Shown here piece by piece: positions 12,032-23,500 of a stretch of DNA of 64,000 bases. The translations under genes and the position numbers were made by a program. Within the stretch, counting starts at the first letter, position 1, and each line of letters starts with the position of its first letter. Source of the stretch: Endothia cerciana (taxonomy: Eukaryota; Ascomycota; Sordariomycetes; Diaporthales; Cryphonectriaceae); the NCBI GenBank assembly GCA_026119935.1, contig JALRMH010000006.1, forward strand, positions 1 through 64,000, in the 5' to 3' direction. The notes under the pieces were generated by a model. The model had not been told where the DNA came from. It saw only the letters and a program-made list of their open reading frames with translations, and did not search any database.

Positions 12032-13387
12032 ATGGCGAGGACGAGGACAGGAAAGGGCGCTGGCAAGGCCGCCTCGAGCAGAGCGGAAGACACCACGCCC
12101 ACAACGTCAAGACATTCTCTGCCCGCGGCTTCCCCAAACCCACCCAAGGTCCTCATCCTCCCAGACAGGGCGAGCCCCGAGGCACGAGTCGTCTCGCTCA
12201 GACACCCCCGCTACTCAAAGCCCACCCGGTACCTGATATGCCCGGAGGCCGGCGCATACGAGTTCATCAGGATAGCCGCCCCCAGGACCACCCCACGGAG
12301 CTGGTTCATCGAGGGCGCGGGCGCGGGCGCGGGCGCGGGCCAGGGTTCCCAAGAAGACGACGGCGGAGGTGATGCCGCCAACACCAGCACTACCCCCTCC
12401 TCCTTCGAGGCCCAGGTCCTGAGGGGCGCGGATCTGTACCTCGCGACCCCCATCGACCCGCTCTTCCTGGCCCTGCCGGCCCTCGCGCCGCAGTTCTCCT
12501 CCGCGGGCAGGCGCATGTTCCTCTCGAGCGACGACCACCTCGACGCCGTCAACGAGGAGGCGCCGCACCTGCGCGACACGGTCGCCAGGTGGCCCGCGTG
12601 GCGGAGGCGGCTCGAGGGGCGCATGGCCGCGTGCTGTGACACCGCCGAGGCGGGCGACGAGACCATGTTCCGGTTCAGCGAGGAGAGGCTGCTGGCCGAG
12701 GTGCTGGCCAAGGCGAGGAGGACGGGCGTTCGCGGGCTGCCGGGGAGCATGGAGGAGAGGTTCGTCACCAAGGCGCTCGAGGCGCCCGTGCTGGGCGTCA
12801 GGCGGGCGGGCACCGTGGCCGCGCTACAGGCGGAGGAGTCGACCCTGTCAGAGGCGGCCGCGGGCTCGCAGGCCGAGACGGACGAGTCGCAGTCATCAAC
12901 GGCTACCCCTGCCACGTCGGTATCGGAAGCGTCGACCGCTGCGACCTCGGTGGCGGACGGGTCCGGGGCGCCGACCACGGGGGGCGTGTCCTCGGCGATC
13001 CAGCCCCCCGAGGAGGTCGTCCAGCTGCAGCGCCTGCGGGTGGCATTCAACTTCATCTGCTCGTCCTACGTACCCCCGGCCATGGCGTCGGCGCTCAAGA
13101 GGATGCTCGCGGAGGGCAAAGCGGCCGACTTTGGCCCCCTGGACGGCTACGTTGCGCAGCTGACCAGGCTGCGGCAGGATGCCATGACGGCGCGGTCGGC
13201 CTCGGACTACTCGCGCAAGCGGGCGCTGGACGAGGAGGACGAGGACCGGCGGGAGAAGAGGCAGAGGAAGGAGGAGGAAGAGAAGCGGAAGAAGGCCGGG
13301 GAGAGCAGGGGCGTGAGGGACCTGAAGAAGGTGAACACGGCGGGGATGCAGAAACTGAGCGCGTTCTTCAAGCCCAAGGGATCATGA
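12032..13387 (+). CDS. rnh202: Ribonuclease H2 subunit B (Rnh202)
   Basis: RNase H2 removes single ribonucleotides and RNA-DNA hybrids; subunit B is the non-catalytic platform that pairs with subunit C and links the complex to PCNA. Single exon, 451 residues, starting at the ATG of MARTRTGKG; the frame is open further upstream but without a plausible ATG. The triple-barrel part is visible (VLILPDRASPEARVVSLRHP, RYLICPEAGAYEFIRI, DLYLATPIDPLFLALPAL) with a (Gly-Ala) repeat insert near 93-99. The helical part follows (FRFSEERLLAEVLAKARR). The last residues contain MQKLSAFF, an M-x-x-L-x-x-F-F PIP box like that at the end of human RNASEH2B. A charged coiled stretch precedes it. Confidence 0.9.
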   Translation: MARTRTGKGAGKAASSRAEDTTPTTSRHSLPAASPNPPKVLILPDRASPEARVVSLRHPRYSKPTRYLICPEAGAYEFIRIAAPRTTPRSWFIEGAGAGAGAGQGSQEDDGGGDAANTSTTPSSFEAQVLRGADLYLATPIDPLFLALPALAPQFSSAGRRMFLSSDDHLDAVNEEAPHLRDTVARWPAWRRRLEGRMAACCDTAEAGDETMFRFSEERLLAEVLAKARRTGVRGLPGSMEERFVTKALEAPVLGVRRAGTVAALQAEESTLSEAAAGSQAETDESQSSTATPATSVSEASTAATSVADGSGAPTTGGVSSAIQPPEEVVQLQRLRVAFNFICSSYVPPAMASALKRMLAEGKAADFGPLDGYVAQLTRLRQDAMTARSASDYSRKRALDEEDEDRREKRQRKEEEEKRKKAGESRGVRDLKKVNTAGMQKLSAFFKPKGS

Positions 13388-13561
13388 TGACCATGGTGAC
13401 GAGCGGTCACGACTTGTAAGAATATAGGATATCGGTTGGACAAGACTCCGGGTCATAAAAGGGGTATCATTGAATGCATAGCATGCATGCACAGCAGCGA
13501 AATGAAGAGAAAGAAGCAGGAGAAAGCCGGCCCATGACAACAACATATCTGTCCGGCACGT

Positions 13562-14393
13562 TCATCTCACACCCCGTCCCGTCGCCCTGGTTCCGCGCGC
13601 CGTCCGTCCCGCACCGAACCCCCTCCCTATTTGCGATCCGGCCCTCGAGCTCGAACTAGACGCGCCGGCCCTCCCCGGCCCGGGCGTGTTCGCAGGTCCG
13701 GCCCTCAGGGCCCCCCGTCCCCGCGCCGTCCTCGCGCCCCGCGTGCCCGGGACACCCCGCCCGCGGCCCGCCGTAGACGTCCCGGCCAGGCGTGCCCTCT
13801 CCTGGTCCTCGGCCCTCCGCCGGGCCTCCCCGCGCCGGCGCTCCTCCTCCTCTTCGCGGCGCTGCGCGGCCAGCTGCTGCTCGAGCCTCTCCTCCTCGGC
13901 GGCCTCGAGGTCCCTGGTGGAGCCGCGCCAGTCCTTGTTGAGGATGAGGCGCTGGCTGTGCTCCGTCTGGGAGAGGATGCGCGTCCACGTGTTGAGGAGG
14001 GTGGAGGCGTTGTCTACCGTGCGGGAGACGCCCTGCGACGCATGTCAGTGCCGGCTCGATGCGCCCGCTCGGGCGTCCATAGGTCAAAATGCACCGGGTT
14101 AGGTAGGTACATACCCCCATGTTCCCCTTGGCCTTCTCCAGCGTGCCGATGACGCCCTCGATCACCTCGTTGATGTTCCGCACCCCTTCCAGCTCCCACC
14201 GGAGGGCCGCCTCCCGGACCTCCTCGGCATCGAAGGGCGCCTTCTCCTTGTCCTTGGAGCTGTTGCCAGGTGGGGGTGTCCCGGGTGTCCCGGGTGTCCT
14301 GGGCGTCCTGGGCGTCCTCGGTCTGGACGGGAGGTCGGAGGGTTTGATAGGCGAGGAGAAGAGCTCCGGGGGGTCGACTTGGTCCTCTGCCAT
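13562..14393 (-). CDS. duo1: DASH complex subunit Duo1
   Basis: Duo1 is part of the fungal DASH/Dam1 ring that couples kinetochores to microtubules. Exon 1 (14393-14115, 93 residues) ends ELEGVRNINEVIEGVIGTL...NMG; exon 2 (14032-13562) begins GVSRTVDNASTLLNTWTRIL, then SQTEHSQRLILNKDWRGSTRD. The join across an 82-nt intron (GTATGT donor, GCAG acceptor) reproduces the contiguous Duo1 domain. The product is about 249 residues. The N-terminus has tandem TP dipeptides (TPRTPRTPGTPGTP) that are minimal proline-directed kinase sites, encoded by a 9-bp repeat. The C-terminus is a charged coiled coil followed by an RG-rich tail that runs to a TGA at 13562. That tail is unusually long and basic; an unseen intron could shorten it. 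ACGCGT boxes lie about 175-200 bp upstream. Confidence 0.87.
14278..14322. repeat. 9-bp tandem repeat inside duo1
   Basis: Five imperfect 9-bp units of the GTGTCCCGG/GCGTCCTGG type, coding on the minus strand for TP-rich PRT/PGT triplets. Likely a slippage-prone coding repeat. Confidence 0.75.
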
Positions 14394-14567
14394 GCTGAAT
14401 CCTGGTCGCTGGTCGTATGTATGTACAAACGTCTTGTCTCTTTCGATCCCAGTCACGGAGAAACCTCAGGTTGACGCTGGCCGAGGGAGGTATGACGTCG
14501 GGTTGCCTATGCTGCGCAATGTGTTGGCAACGGGCTTGGGCGGTTTGATTGTTGATTCTTGAGAGCG

Positions 14568-14590
14568 ACGCGTCCTGACGCGAAACGCGT
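14568..14590. promoter_or_regulatory. Cluster of MluI cell-cycle (MCB-like) boxes
   Basis: Two exact ACGCGT hexamers (14568-14573 and 14585-14590) flank an ACGCGA (14578-14583), three cores in 23 bp, about 175-200 bp upstream of the duo1 start. ACGCGT is the yeast MBF site for G1/S genes. Function here is inferred. Confidence 0.5.
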
Positions 14591-15361
14591 CTGGAGGGCC
14601 CCAGATGATTGGCCCAGGTTGCATCTGCCTGGCAAAAGCAAGGGGTCCACACCACCAGCCCCGGTTTTAACGTGAGATGAGCGCAGACAGCACCAGCACC
14701 AGCCTCCTCTCCCTCCCCCGTTTCTGCCCCCCAAAGTCTACTGTAATGCGGTCCCCCCCCCCCCTAACATCCTGCCCAACCCACGCCCCCCATTCTTCCA
14801 CCCTCCTGCACGCAACGCACATTCATGACTATTCAATCGTGACTATTCCTCCCAGTAACTTGAATGCAATATTACTCTCGGAACACACCCACCCCACTAC
14901 TGTCCTGTCTGGCCTGCTGAGCTCCCGTATTACTTATTTATCTATTGACTTGTTTATCTCTGGTCTGATCCCTTGGGCACCGTCCTGAGCCCACAATCCA
15001 CACGCGAGAACGAAAACAGGGAAGAGAGGAAGAGAACACTCGTCTCGCCCAGCTCATCTCCTCATATCCTGCGCCCAACCCAAACCCTGACCGCCTCCGT
15101 CCTCCTCCCTTCTTCCGTCCTCTCCCTACCTAGGCTCGCGCCATCCAACCTCCCGACTCATCGCACCTCGCTCGCGCATCTTGCAGGCGTCGCGACTCTC
15201 CAAGAGGTGGCCTTTCGGAGGTTGCTCTCCATCCTCCAGCTGCAGAGACTGTCCGTGCGCTACGCGCTAGGGGCGACAAGAAAAGTGACGACAGTTCGGC
15301 GGCATCAAACCACCTAAAAATCATTCGCCCGAAACCTTTGGTCGAACGGACGAGCTACAAG
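14591..15361. other. Divergent intergenic region, pyrimidine-rich
   Basis: Lies between duo1 and the plus-strand gene at 15362. C-rich stretches (14753-14764) and CT-rich leader sequence from about 15030 suit promoter and 5' leader of the plus-strand gene. No gene seen. Confidence 0.55.
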
Positions 15362-15892
15362 ATGGCAACAGCCTTCGCAGCTTCAACCCCAACCCGCAGT
15401 GGCTCTCCAGCTTCCATCAACACACCACCAACTCCAAGGCTGGGCGGCTTTGGCGACAACTGGGAGCCTTACTCTCCTGCACCTCGCAAATCTGCCCGTC
15501 TCTCTTCTTCACACACCACCCACAACCGCACACCATCACCTCACTCCTCAGGTCGCACGTCAAGACCCGCTCACCCTCGCACGTCGCCCAAGGCATCTTC
15601 GTCCTCGGCCTCGGCGCATCAATCGCACCACCCCGACAACATGTCTTCCCCGGCCCCGACCTCACCCCAAAAGAAGCACCAACCTCCCTCGGCCTCGCGC
15701 AGTGTCTCGGGTTCCCTGACCGCAGAGAGCATCCGCAACGCGGCTGCCGCCCTTGGCCAGTCCCAGAAGCCCGAGTCCCACCTCTCGCGCGCCGCCCTCG
15801 CACTGCCCACACCTGCCAAGACCCCTGCGAACAGGCACTCTAAGCAAAGTGAGAAGGACGTAACCGCGGTCGCGCGCAGCCTGTTCAGCAAC

Positions 15893-15935
<43 letters not shown>

Positions 15936-16724
15936 GTCCCAAGAAGGCGCGCGCCAAGCGCGCCGCCGACATCTCGCTGGACAGCTTCGAGATCCACGAC
16001 GACGAGGCGCCCATAGAGATCTTCACGGATTCCGAGAACCGGCTGCCTGAGGTCGATGATAGCACCGACAACCCGTTCTACGGCGAGGCCGGCATCGCTG
16101 CCTCGACGGTCGCCGTCCGCCGCAGCTCCCGCAACAAGAAGAATGCTGCTCTTGAGAAGGAGATTGTTGAGGAGAACCTGAAGCGCGATGATGGCTTGCT
16201 CTACGTCTTGTAAGTTGGCTACAAAGTCTGACCCCCAGTCGGCCATAATACTAATCACCCCCTGCAGCCGTGGCAAGAAGGTCTTTAGAAGATTCACCGA
16301 CGGCGAGGCATCCTCTCGGCCAGCTGTAAAGCCTCGTCTGCTCTTCCCTCCCACCAAGGCCAGCAAGGAGAACGAGCTTATTCCCGAGGAGGAGGCCGAG
16401 ACGGACATAGAGGAGCCGGTCAGTGCCGCAGAGCCTCGGGAGACTGAGACGCCTGTCGAGGCCACCGAGGAGAAGGTCAACACGCCCAGTGCGCCGAGGT
16501 TCGCACCGGCTTCACCCCCCGCCACCTCTCGAGCTACTCGGTCCAAGAAGCTCATCGCCGACGAGCCTACCCCGATCAAGGGCAAGGGCAGGCGTGCTGG
16601 CGGCCGAAGTCCCTTTGACGGCTGGCAGCGGACGAAGAACAGCCCGAGTACTTCTGCCCAAGGTCAGAAGCGTGCTGGTGAACCCCTCAGCAACGATGCT
16701 GCGGCCAAGCGAGCCAAGGCCTGA
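15362..16724 (+). CDS. Conserved fungal protein of unknown function
   Basis: Exons 15362-16209 and 16268-16724 join across a 58-nt intron with textbook GTAAGT, TACTAATC and TGCAG signals, giving 434 residues. I recognise the pattern as a protein conserved in filamentous ascomycetes but know no function. Recognisable blocks are an N-terminal TPRLGGFGDNWEPYSPAPRKSAR motif region, AVARSLF near 170, a 13-residue glutamine run, then DDEAPIEIFTDSENRLPEVD with NPFYG, and KRDDGLLYVFRGKKVFRRF spanning the splice site. The rest is Ser/Pro-rich, then acidic, with basic KR clusters and a KRAKA end that suggest nuclear localisation. The intron sits inside the most conserved block, which supports the join. 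No enzyme motif or membrane segment is seen. Confidence 0.8.
15896..15934 (+). repeat. CAG repeat encoding polyglutamine
   Basis: Thirteen uninterrupted CAG codons in frame in the unnamed conserved gene. Pure repeats of this kind vary in length between strains. Confidence 0.92.
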
Positions 16725-17706
16725 GGGAGATGCTCATGAGACCAATGGTGTCCGTCTGTGGAGCTGTCATGTTTTTGCTTCTCCGGTCCACGGGGACAGA
16801 GTCCATGACGTGATGAGGTCTCTGCAGGAATGTTGAGCTAGGGAGGCGGCCAACGCTCAGCATGCCGGCGCAGTACGAAGGGAAGAAGACACATGATGAT
16901 TTAATTTAGCCTTGTGTGTGGGGGGAGTGCCTTCGGTTCATATCATCGCATCAAGCACGTTTGGTATCTGCAGTTTCGTTTTTCTTCTGGAACCACCACA
17001 TTGCATCGCGTACGGCTGCAGTACTACGGTATGAGACAGTAGTATTCTTAAGTCTGCGTAACAGGTTTCTACGGCACGACATTCAGGGAATGGGCATGGC
17101 GTCCTGGAGTCGATTTTCTCACAGAAAATTATGTCAGGGTTTAGGCTGAATCAGATAGATAATCTCACAATAAGGTCTCGAAATTGATGGGGCCCTCAAT
17201 ATTTCTTGTGACAGATTGCGAAGGTGGCATGACCCCTCTCTTCTCGGCTTCGAACGGGATGCGTCCAGCTGCTGATGCTATCAGAGCCCTGTCCTACTCG
17301 CTCGTACTCTTCCTCTTCCTCGCATGTACGTTATCAATCATCACGGCCCTTTGTATCGTCATCAGCGTTTGAAGGCGAACTGAGGGTGAACTGAGGGTGA
17401 TTTAGGCTTCATTTTGCGGTTGCTGATGTCGTCCAAACCGGCCGGCATGACGACAGCCCCGCCCCCGCAGTGCCCACGGGCTCTGCAGCGTCGACGGCAG
17501 GCACGTCTTTGTTTTTTTCCCTCCCATTTTCCCAACAAACACCACTTGGGGATAATTCTCCTCCTTCGGCGGATTGGTACATCGAAAGATCTAGATCTGT
17601 ATGCAGACGTGTTCTTCTTTTCCGCCTTCTCTCCAGGCCCTCCGTCGAGCACTCAGGCCGCCCTCTGGCCGCCACAATTACCCCCACCACGAATACAAAA
17701 AAAGAG
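16725..17706. other. Intergenic region upstream of pby1
   Basis: About 1 kb between two same-strand genes. A 62-codon hydrophobic frame at 17184-17372 lacks any context that would make it a gene. An AT-rich stretch lies near 16880-17170. Probably 3' UTR of the upstream gene and promoter and leader of pby1. Confidence 0.55.
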
Positions 17707-20540
17707 ATGCACATCCTCGTGGTCAACGATGACGGGCCGCCGTCGCCGCACTCCTCGCCCTACGTCCACTCCCTCGTCCGTGAGCTCCAGTCCGCCGGGC
17801 ACGTCGTCAGCGTCTGCCTCCCGCACACGCAGCGCAGCTGGATCGGCAAGGCGCACATGATCGGGCAGACCATCAAGCCGACCTACTACCGGCCGCCGCC
17901 GCCGGCGTCGTCCCCGCTGCCCGCGGGGCTCGGCGGCGGCGACGACGGTAGCACGCACGCGCGCCCGTCGGCCGACGGCGCGGTCGAGGAGTGGGTCCTG
18001 GTGGACGGCACGCCGGCGTCGTGCGTGCAGATCGGGCTGTACCACTTCTTCGCGGACCGGGGCCCCGTCGACCTCGTCGTGTCGGGCCCCAACTACGGCC
18101 GCAACACGACGGCCGTCTTCGCGCTGAGCTCGGGTACGCTGGGCGGGGCGCTCGAGGCCGCCGCGTGCGGGCGCCGCGCCGTCGCCCTGTCGTACGCCTT
18201 CTTCAGCCGGAACCACGACCCGGACATCGTCGCGGGCGCGAGCCGGCACAGCGTGCGGGTCGTCGAGGCACTGGCGCGGCAGTGGCCCGCGGACGGGAGC
18301 GTCGACGTGTACAGCGTGAACGTGCCCCTGGTCGAGGGCGTCGAGAGAGCCCAGACGGTCTTCGCGCCGTGCCTGCAGAACTACTGGACCGCAGGGAACA
18401 GCGCCTTCGAGGCGGTGGAGGCCGAGGGGGAGGACGACGCGGACGAGGAGGAGGAGAGGATACGGCAGGGCGAGGTGGACGGGGCCGCTGGTGGGAAGAA
18501 CGCCGAGGGCGGTGGCGAGGCGAGGAGGGGCCACGAGCACAGGCATTTCAAGTGGGCGCCTCAGCTGGGTGACGTGATGAAGGCAACGGGCGAGGCGCCC
18601 TCGTACGTCGACGGGCAGGTCGTGAGGGCGGGCAAGACGAGGTGAGTACTATCGTCCCGGTCGATATCGGGAGAGACTTTTGCAACTGACGGGGCACAGT
18701 GTGACTGCGCTGAAGGCGAACTTCTGGCATGCCGCAGAGCACCTACAGGAGCAGGAGCTGAAGCTGTGAGTGAACTTCTGACCCGCGCGTGAGGATGAGC
18801 GTGAAAGAATGGGGGGTTTTTTGGGGGGGTTTTTTTTCTTCCCTCTTCCTTCTTTCCGTCCCTGGTTTGTATATACCTCAGTGCCTGTCTGGTCGCATCG
18901 GCCTCGTAAGAAGAAAGACCTGTGTGGGTATAAAGTCATAGAAGCCATTCTGAAAATAGACAGCGGTGCACTCTTTCCCTCCTTGCTGGAGTCTCCCTTC
19001 CTCCCGGTAAGACTTGATTCTTACTACGTGCGATTCTAGGGATGTGCGGGATTCGATCACCTCACTTCCGCTCAGGCCAGCAGCAACGGGGCGCCCGGAG
19101 CCCACCACCAACGCGGACAGCGAGGTAGTCCCCGAAGACATCATCTACGCCATAGTCGACTATGAAGACCCTTACGTGCAGCCCATTATCCTCTCGGCTC
19201 TGCAGGCACTCATCCCGCCCTCGCGACTCCGTCTCCTCCCGGCGACCTCAGCCCCCTCCTCGTCCATGCCCCCGGGCGCCAAGCTCCTCCAGGTCCGCGC
19301 CTACGAGTCCATCGACTTCGACCGCGCCACGTCGAGCCCGTCCACGTCGCTCATCAACAGCTACGTGATCCGCAAGGCCCTCATCCGCAAGCACTTCCTC
19401 TCCACCACCGTCGACCACTGGGTCGCGAAGCACCCGGACTCGGTGCTGAGGGGCCACGTGAAGCGGGCTGAGGCCTTCGAGGTGGACTACGCCGAGTTCC
19501 TGGAGGACGCGCTCATCGAGGCGTGGGATCTGAGGACGAGTCTGGAGAGGAACGAGGGGATAGGGGCACAGATACAGGGCGGAGCAGGAGGCAGCACGTC
19601 TGACGCGGATGGCATCGCGCAACACGCGGGGCGTGAGACAGGAGGCTCGGCTGCAACGGTGCCCGAGGGCCCGACGGGTAGGGAGTGGTGGATACTGAAG
19701 CCGAGCATGAGTGACCGCGGCCAGGGCATACGGCTGTTCTCGACGATGGATGAGCTGCAGGGGATCTTCGACGGGTGGGAGGAGGATGAGCCCCCCTCGG
19801 ATGAGGAAGACGAGGCGGATCCCGATGCCGGTCAGCATAGAGACGGGGACGAGCAGAGAGACTACATCACAACTTCGCACCTCCGCCACTTTGTCGCACA
19901 GCCCTACATCCACCCGCCACTGCTGCTCCCCAGCTGCGACAACCGCAAATTCCACATCCGGACTTACGTCCTCTGCGCTGGTGCGATGCGCGTCTACGTG
20001 TGCCGGGAGATGCTGGCTCTATTCGCGGCGAAGCCGTACTCGCCGCCCTGGGAGGCCTCGTCAGCGTTCTCCTCTCCCAACGAGACAAACAGCCAAGACT
20101 ACCTCGACGCGCACCTAACAAACACGTGCCTCCAGGGCCCGCGGGCAGACGCACTCTCCGTGCAGCGGTTCTGGGGCCTCGATATGTCCCCCACGCTGCA
20201 GCAGTCCATCTTCGCCCGGATCTGCGATATCAGCGGCGAGATCTTCGAGGCTGCGGCGAGGGGCATGATGGTGCATTTCCAGCCGCTGCCATTCGCGTTC
20301 GAGGTGTACGGCCTGGACTTCCTTGTCGATGCCGGCGGGACGCCGTGGTTGCTGGAGGTCAATGCCTTCCCGGACTTCAAGCAGACGGGGGGTGAGCTGA
20401 GGGAGACGGTTGTGGCGGAGTTCTGGAGGGGGGTTGTCCGATGGGGAGTTGGAGAGTGGGCGGGGCTTGAGAGAGATGCGGGCGCGAAGGGCGATGCGCA
20501 GATGGTGTTGGTGAGGGAGGTTGACCTGGGCAGGAGGTAG
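17707..20540 (+). CDS. pby1: Pby1-like SurE phosphatase / TTL fusion protein
   Basis: Two-domain protein like yeast Pby1, a P-body-associated factor with an N-terminal SurE-type phosphatase and a C-terminal tubulin-tyrosine-ligase (ATP-grasp) domain. Exons are 17707-18641, 18700-18765 and 19040-20540, about 833 residues. SurE begins at once (MHILVVNDDGPPS, metal-binding NDDG at 7-10) and shows VVSGPNYGRN and SSGTLGGALEAA. Exon 2 supplies SVTALKANFW. The TTL domain has EWWILKPSMSDRGQGIRLF (about 548-566), RKFHIRTYVL and the metal-binding EVNAFPDF (about 772). The second intron is 274 nt; an alternative acceptor at 19075 is also in frame and would remove 12 residues. Because the exon 2 donor overlaps a TGA, intron retention would end the protein cleanly after SurE. 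Two adjacent genes are the alternative, but matching phase favours one. Confidence 0.85.
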
Positions 20541-23500
20541 AGGTCCGAGGCCTGGACGTTGCTGTTGCAATGTCTTGCGTGGGACACGCCTGGGCAGGGT
20601 CACACGCACGGCCATCCATTATGGAGGCGGCATGGGCCTGTGTTATCGCAGCGCTTGGTCGCGTAGACCGTGGAAGCATAATACCACCAGGCTCGTGCTA
20701 GTGTGGCCTGGCGGGGGCGATATGGACGAGGTCGAGCAGCGTATCCTCGTGGCTGGCGGTCTCAGCTCGTAGGAATATCTCTGATGGGTGGGACCGGCCT
20801 ACGAGAACCCGGCGGTCGCCATCGAGGCTGTGATAATTAGTCGAGCTGACTGAGGCAGCGTTTCAGACCATGGGCACGGGCTTTTCAAAGGGCCCGCAGG
20901 TATCATTGCGATCAGCCCTGTTTTGCGAGTTAAGACTGGTCAAATCCCGATCTGTTCATGTGTGAGCCTTGTGCTATCGCACTGCTTACAGCACGTCCAA
21001 CAACATACAATAGTCCAAGCTGAGCTGCTTGGATCACAACTTCCCATATTGGAAAATCTAGACGGAGGTGCTCAAAGGATCTGGGGCCGATGTACCCCCG
21101 CCGGCGGGCCCCCAAAGCAACCCTAAGTTGATTCCGGCGATACACTTGTGGTGGCTGTGTAGTGAGGAGATCTCAGATGGTGTGCCTTACGGGATGCAGG
21201 TAGAAGGTCCCACAAAAGCCCTCCGACTGAATGAGATGTCGAGATCAAGCGGGGTTGGCGTCGAGGCGGATCGGGAAAGATAGAGCAGCTCCCTTGCCAT
21301 GATCCCTTGCTTTCTGGTACATGACGTCCTGGCCGTGTCGTCGAGGAAGCTATCAAGTCGCTCCGAGTGAAGAGCGCGCCAAGCGCCAACTAGACGCTAC
21401 GGGAGCTTATCGTTCTGCACAGCCCCGATCTGTGACCTGGTGAAAGACGTGTCGACTGGCGCAGGATGTTGCCGGTCGACGTACGTTCCTTGCCACTGTG
21501 AGGAAAAACACTCTCAAGCTCGAAGCTCTGCCACTGCTGCCGAGGTGTCTGACAAGGCGGCGGCTTCAACGGCATGGATAGGCCGGCAACTCTGGTCAAC
21601 TGCCTTTGATATTGGCGACCAACTATCTTCTTGGCGTTCCACGCAATTTTGGCGAAGCCCAGGGACAAACACCACTAACTGCCCGTCATAGAGGATGCGC
21701 ATCGCCAAAAGATGTATATGATCGGGAAAGGCTGTCTGTCTGAGCCTCAAATCTGCCTCCTCGTCAGCTTGCGTGCGATTGTCGTCCAGGATGCTCCGGC
21801 ATCGTTTCGGGACTCAGAGGTGCATGTCACCTCGCTGTAGTATGAGGACAAGTCTGATGCATGGTGTCAGTGATTGGAAGGTAGACCTGGCCGACCCAGT
21901 TTATAAGAGCCATTCGATAAGACACATCACCTCCCGGCCCTCACTGGCAAGGAACGTCTCTGAACGGCATCGGCCGCAGCACGCGCCAAGGAATGCCTTG
22001 ATATGTTGACGACGATCATACTTAGTACGCTGAGATATGTCGTCGGCCTACTTACGTAGTAGTGCCAAGACATGATAAATATCCGGCGGGGGATTGTTTC
22101 CCAGGCTCATTTTTTGTATAATTTTTTTAAAGCGGGCCCCCGGGCGGATCTCATGCCGTCCGACGTTATTGGCTCGCCAAGGAAGGGCCTGTCTGGTTCT
22201 CGGGGGTGGAAGCTTTCTAGAACGTCAGGAACGTGAGGAATCCCCAGGATCTCCAGCGGCGTGCAGGCGACGGGCAGAGTCTGGTTGGATCCCGATTCAT
22301 ATTCCCACCTCGTGTTGACTAGGTTGTTGCTGACGTTGAGCGGTCGTGCACTAGCTGACTGGGCGTGGCGGCTACGAATTCATTGATGAATCAATCCAGG
22401 GGAAGCCAAGCCCGAGTTGCAGATCCCTTGCCCCCGGAAACCCCAGTGGACCTTTGGGGATGCGAAAGTCTGGGCCAAAGGGGCCAGAACTCATATCGCA
22501 AGACCCGGGGGGCCGAGAACCCAGTCTCCACTATACGGAGATGAGGGCCCCAGCGTCAGTCACGGTGAAGGGCGGTCAGATAAACGTCATTCGAGTGATT
22601 CCGCCAGTTGAGATCAAAACCCTGCAGGGCACCTAGGCGGTGGAAAGGAGGTGGGGATGTGGTAGAGACCGAGAGGCTCATGGTTGTTCCGGTCCATGGG
22701 GCGCATATTGCCGCCCAACGATGATGCTCGGAGCGCTACGAGGAAAGGAAAAGCACTGACATGATGCTGAGGCGTGGCCTAGGCTGGCGCTGCGGTGGCA
22801 TAGCCAGTCGCAGCATGCCGTCGGCGACAGAATAGCAGCTGGGCAGCAAGGGACCAATGGGCCCGGACATGGCTTGATAGGTGCGGGGCGTCGTCGATAT
22901 ACTTACATACAAGCATCTCTGCAGATGTGCAGACGTGCAGATCGCTGCAGGAAGTGAGGCGCCCGCATGGGAGGCCTAGGTTTGCACCTAGGGGGACGAG
23001 GAGGCCTAAAGGATGCCTCTGGGGCGTTGTCTGCGCCCACCACGGCGGGTACGCCAGGCGTCATCACCCGTTGCAGGTTGTGTGGGAGCAGTGGTGGCCT
23101 CACAACGGTGACAGGTGGTTCTGTGGGCTTGTCATGACCTTCAGCCCGTCAGGGTTGTTTGCTATCCATGGCGCAGCCAAGCGGGCCACCAAGCATTGGC
23201 ACCAGCATTGGCACCAGCATTGGCACCAGCATTGGCAGTCATAGGCATAGGTGTCGGATTCGCCATCGGTACCGGCCGCAGCGAGTCGTGATGAGGCAGC
23301 CGGGAGGCGTGTGTGTGAGTTTTTATGCGGTAGGTGGAATTCTTTGATGTGTGGATGAAGTGGAGATGATCAGCGACGGTGCCTGGAAAGCCCGGGAAAT
23401 CTGCGCAGAGGGCTGTGGGCGAGGTCAGGAGTCAGTCCTTCCCGCCTCGTCGTAGCTAGACGACTGCTGGTGGTGCTCTCACCTCCCTCAGACTACTTCC

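Noticed and set aside
15662..16585. 307-codon frame on the minus strand
   Set aside because: Antisense to the conserved gene at 15362-16724; its poly-Leu run is the complement of the CAG repeat.
17184..17372. Small hydrophobic 62-aa protein
   Set aside because: Single random-looking frame without homologous features, splice signals or context.
17653..18546. 297-codon frame on the minus strand
   Set aside because: Antisense to the SurE domain of pby1; Arg/Val/Gly-rich shadow.
21390..21750. Degraded gene on the minus strand
   Set aside because: Overlapping short frames look faintly protein-like, but no family motif could be named.
23193..23237. CRISPR-like array
   Set aside because: Units are 12 bp, contiguous and without spacers; the genome is eukaryotic.
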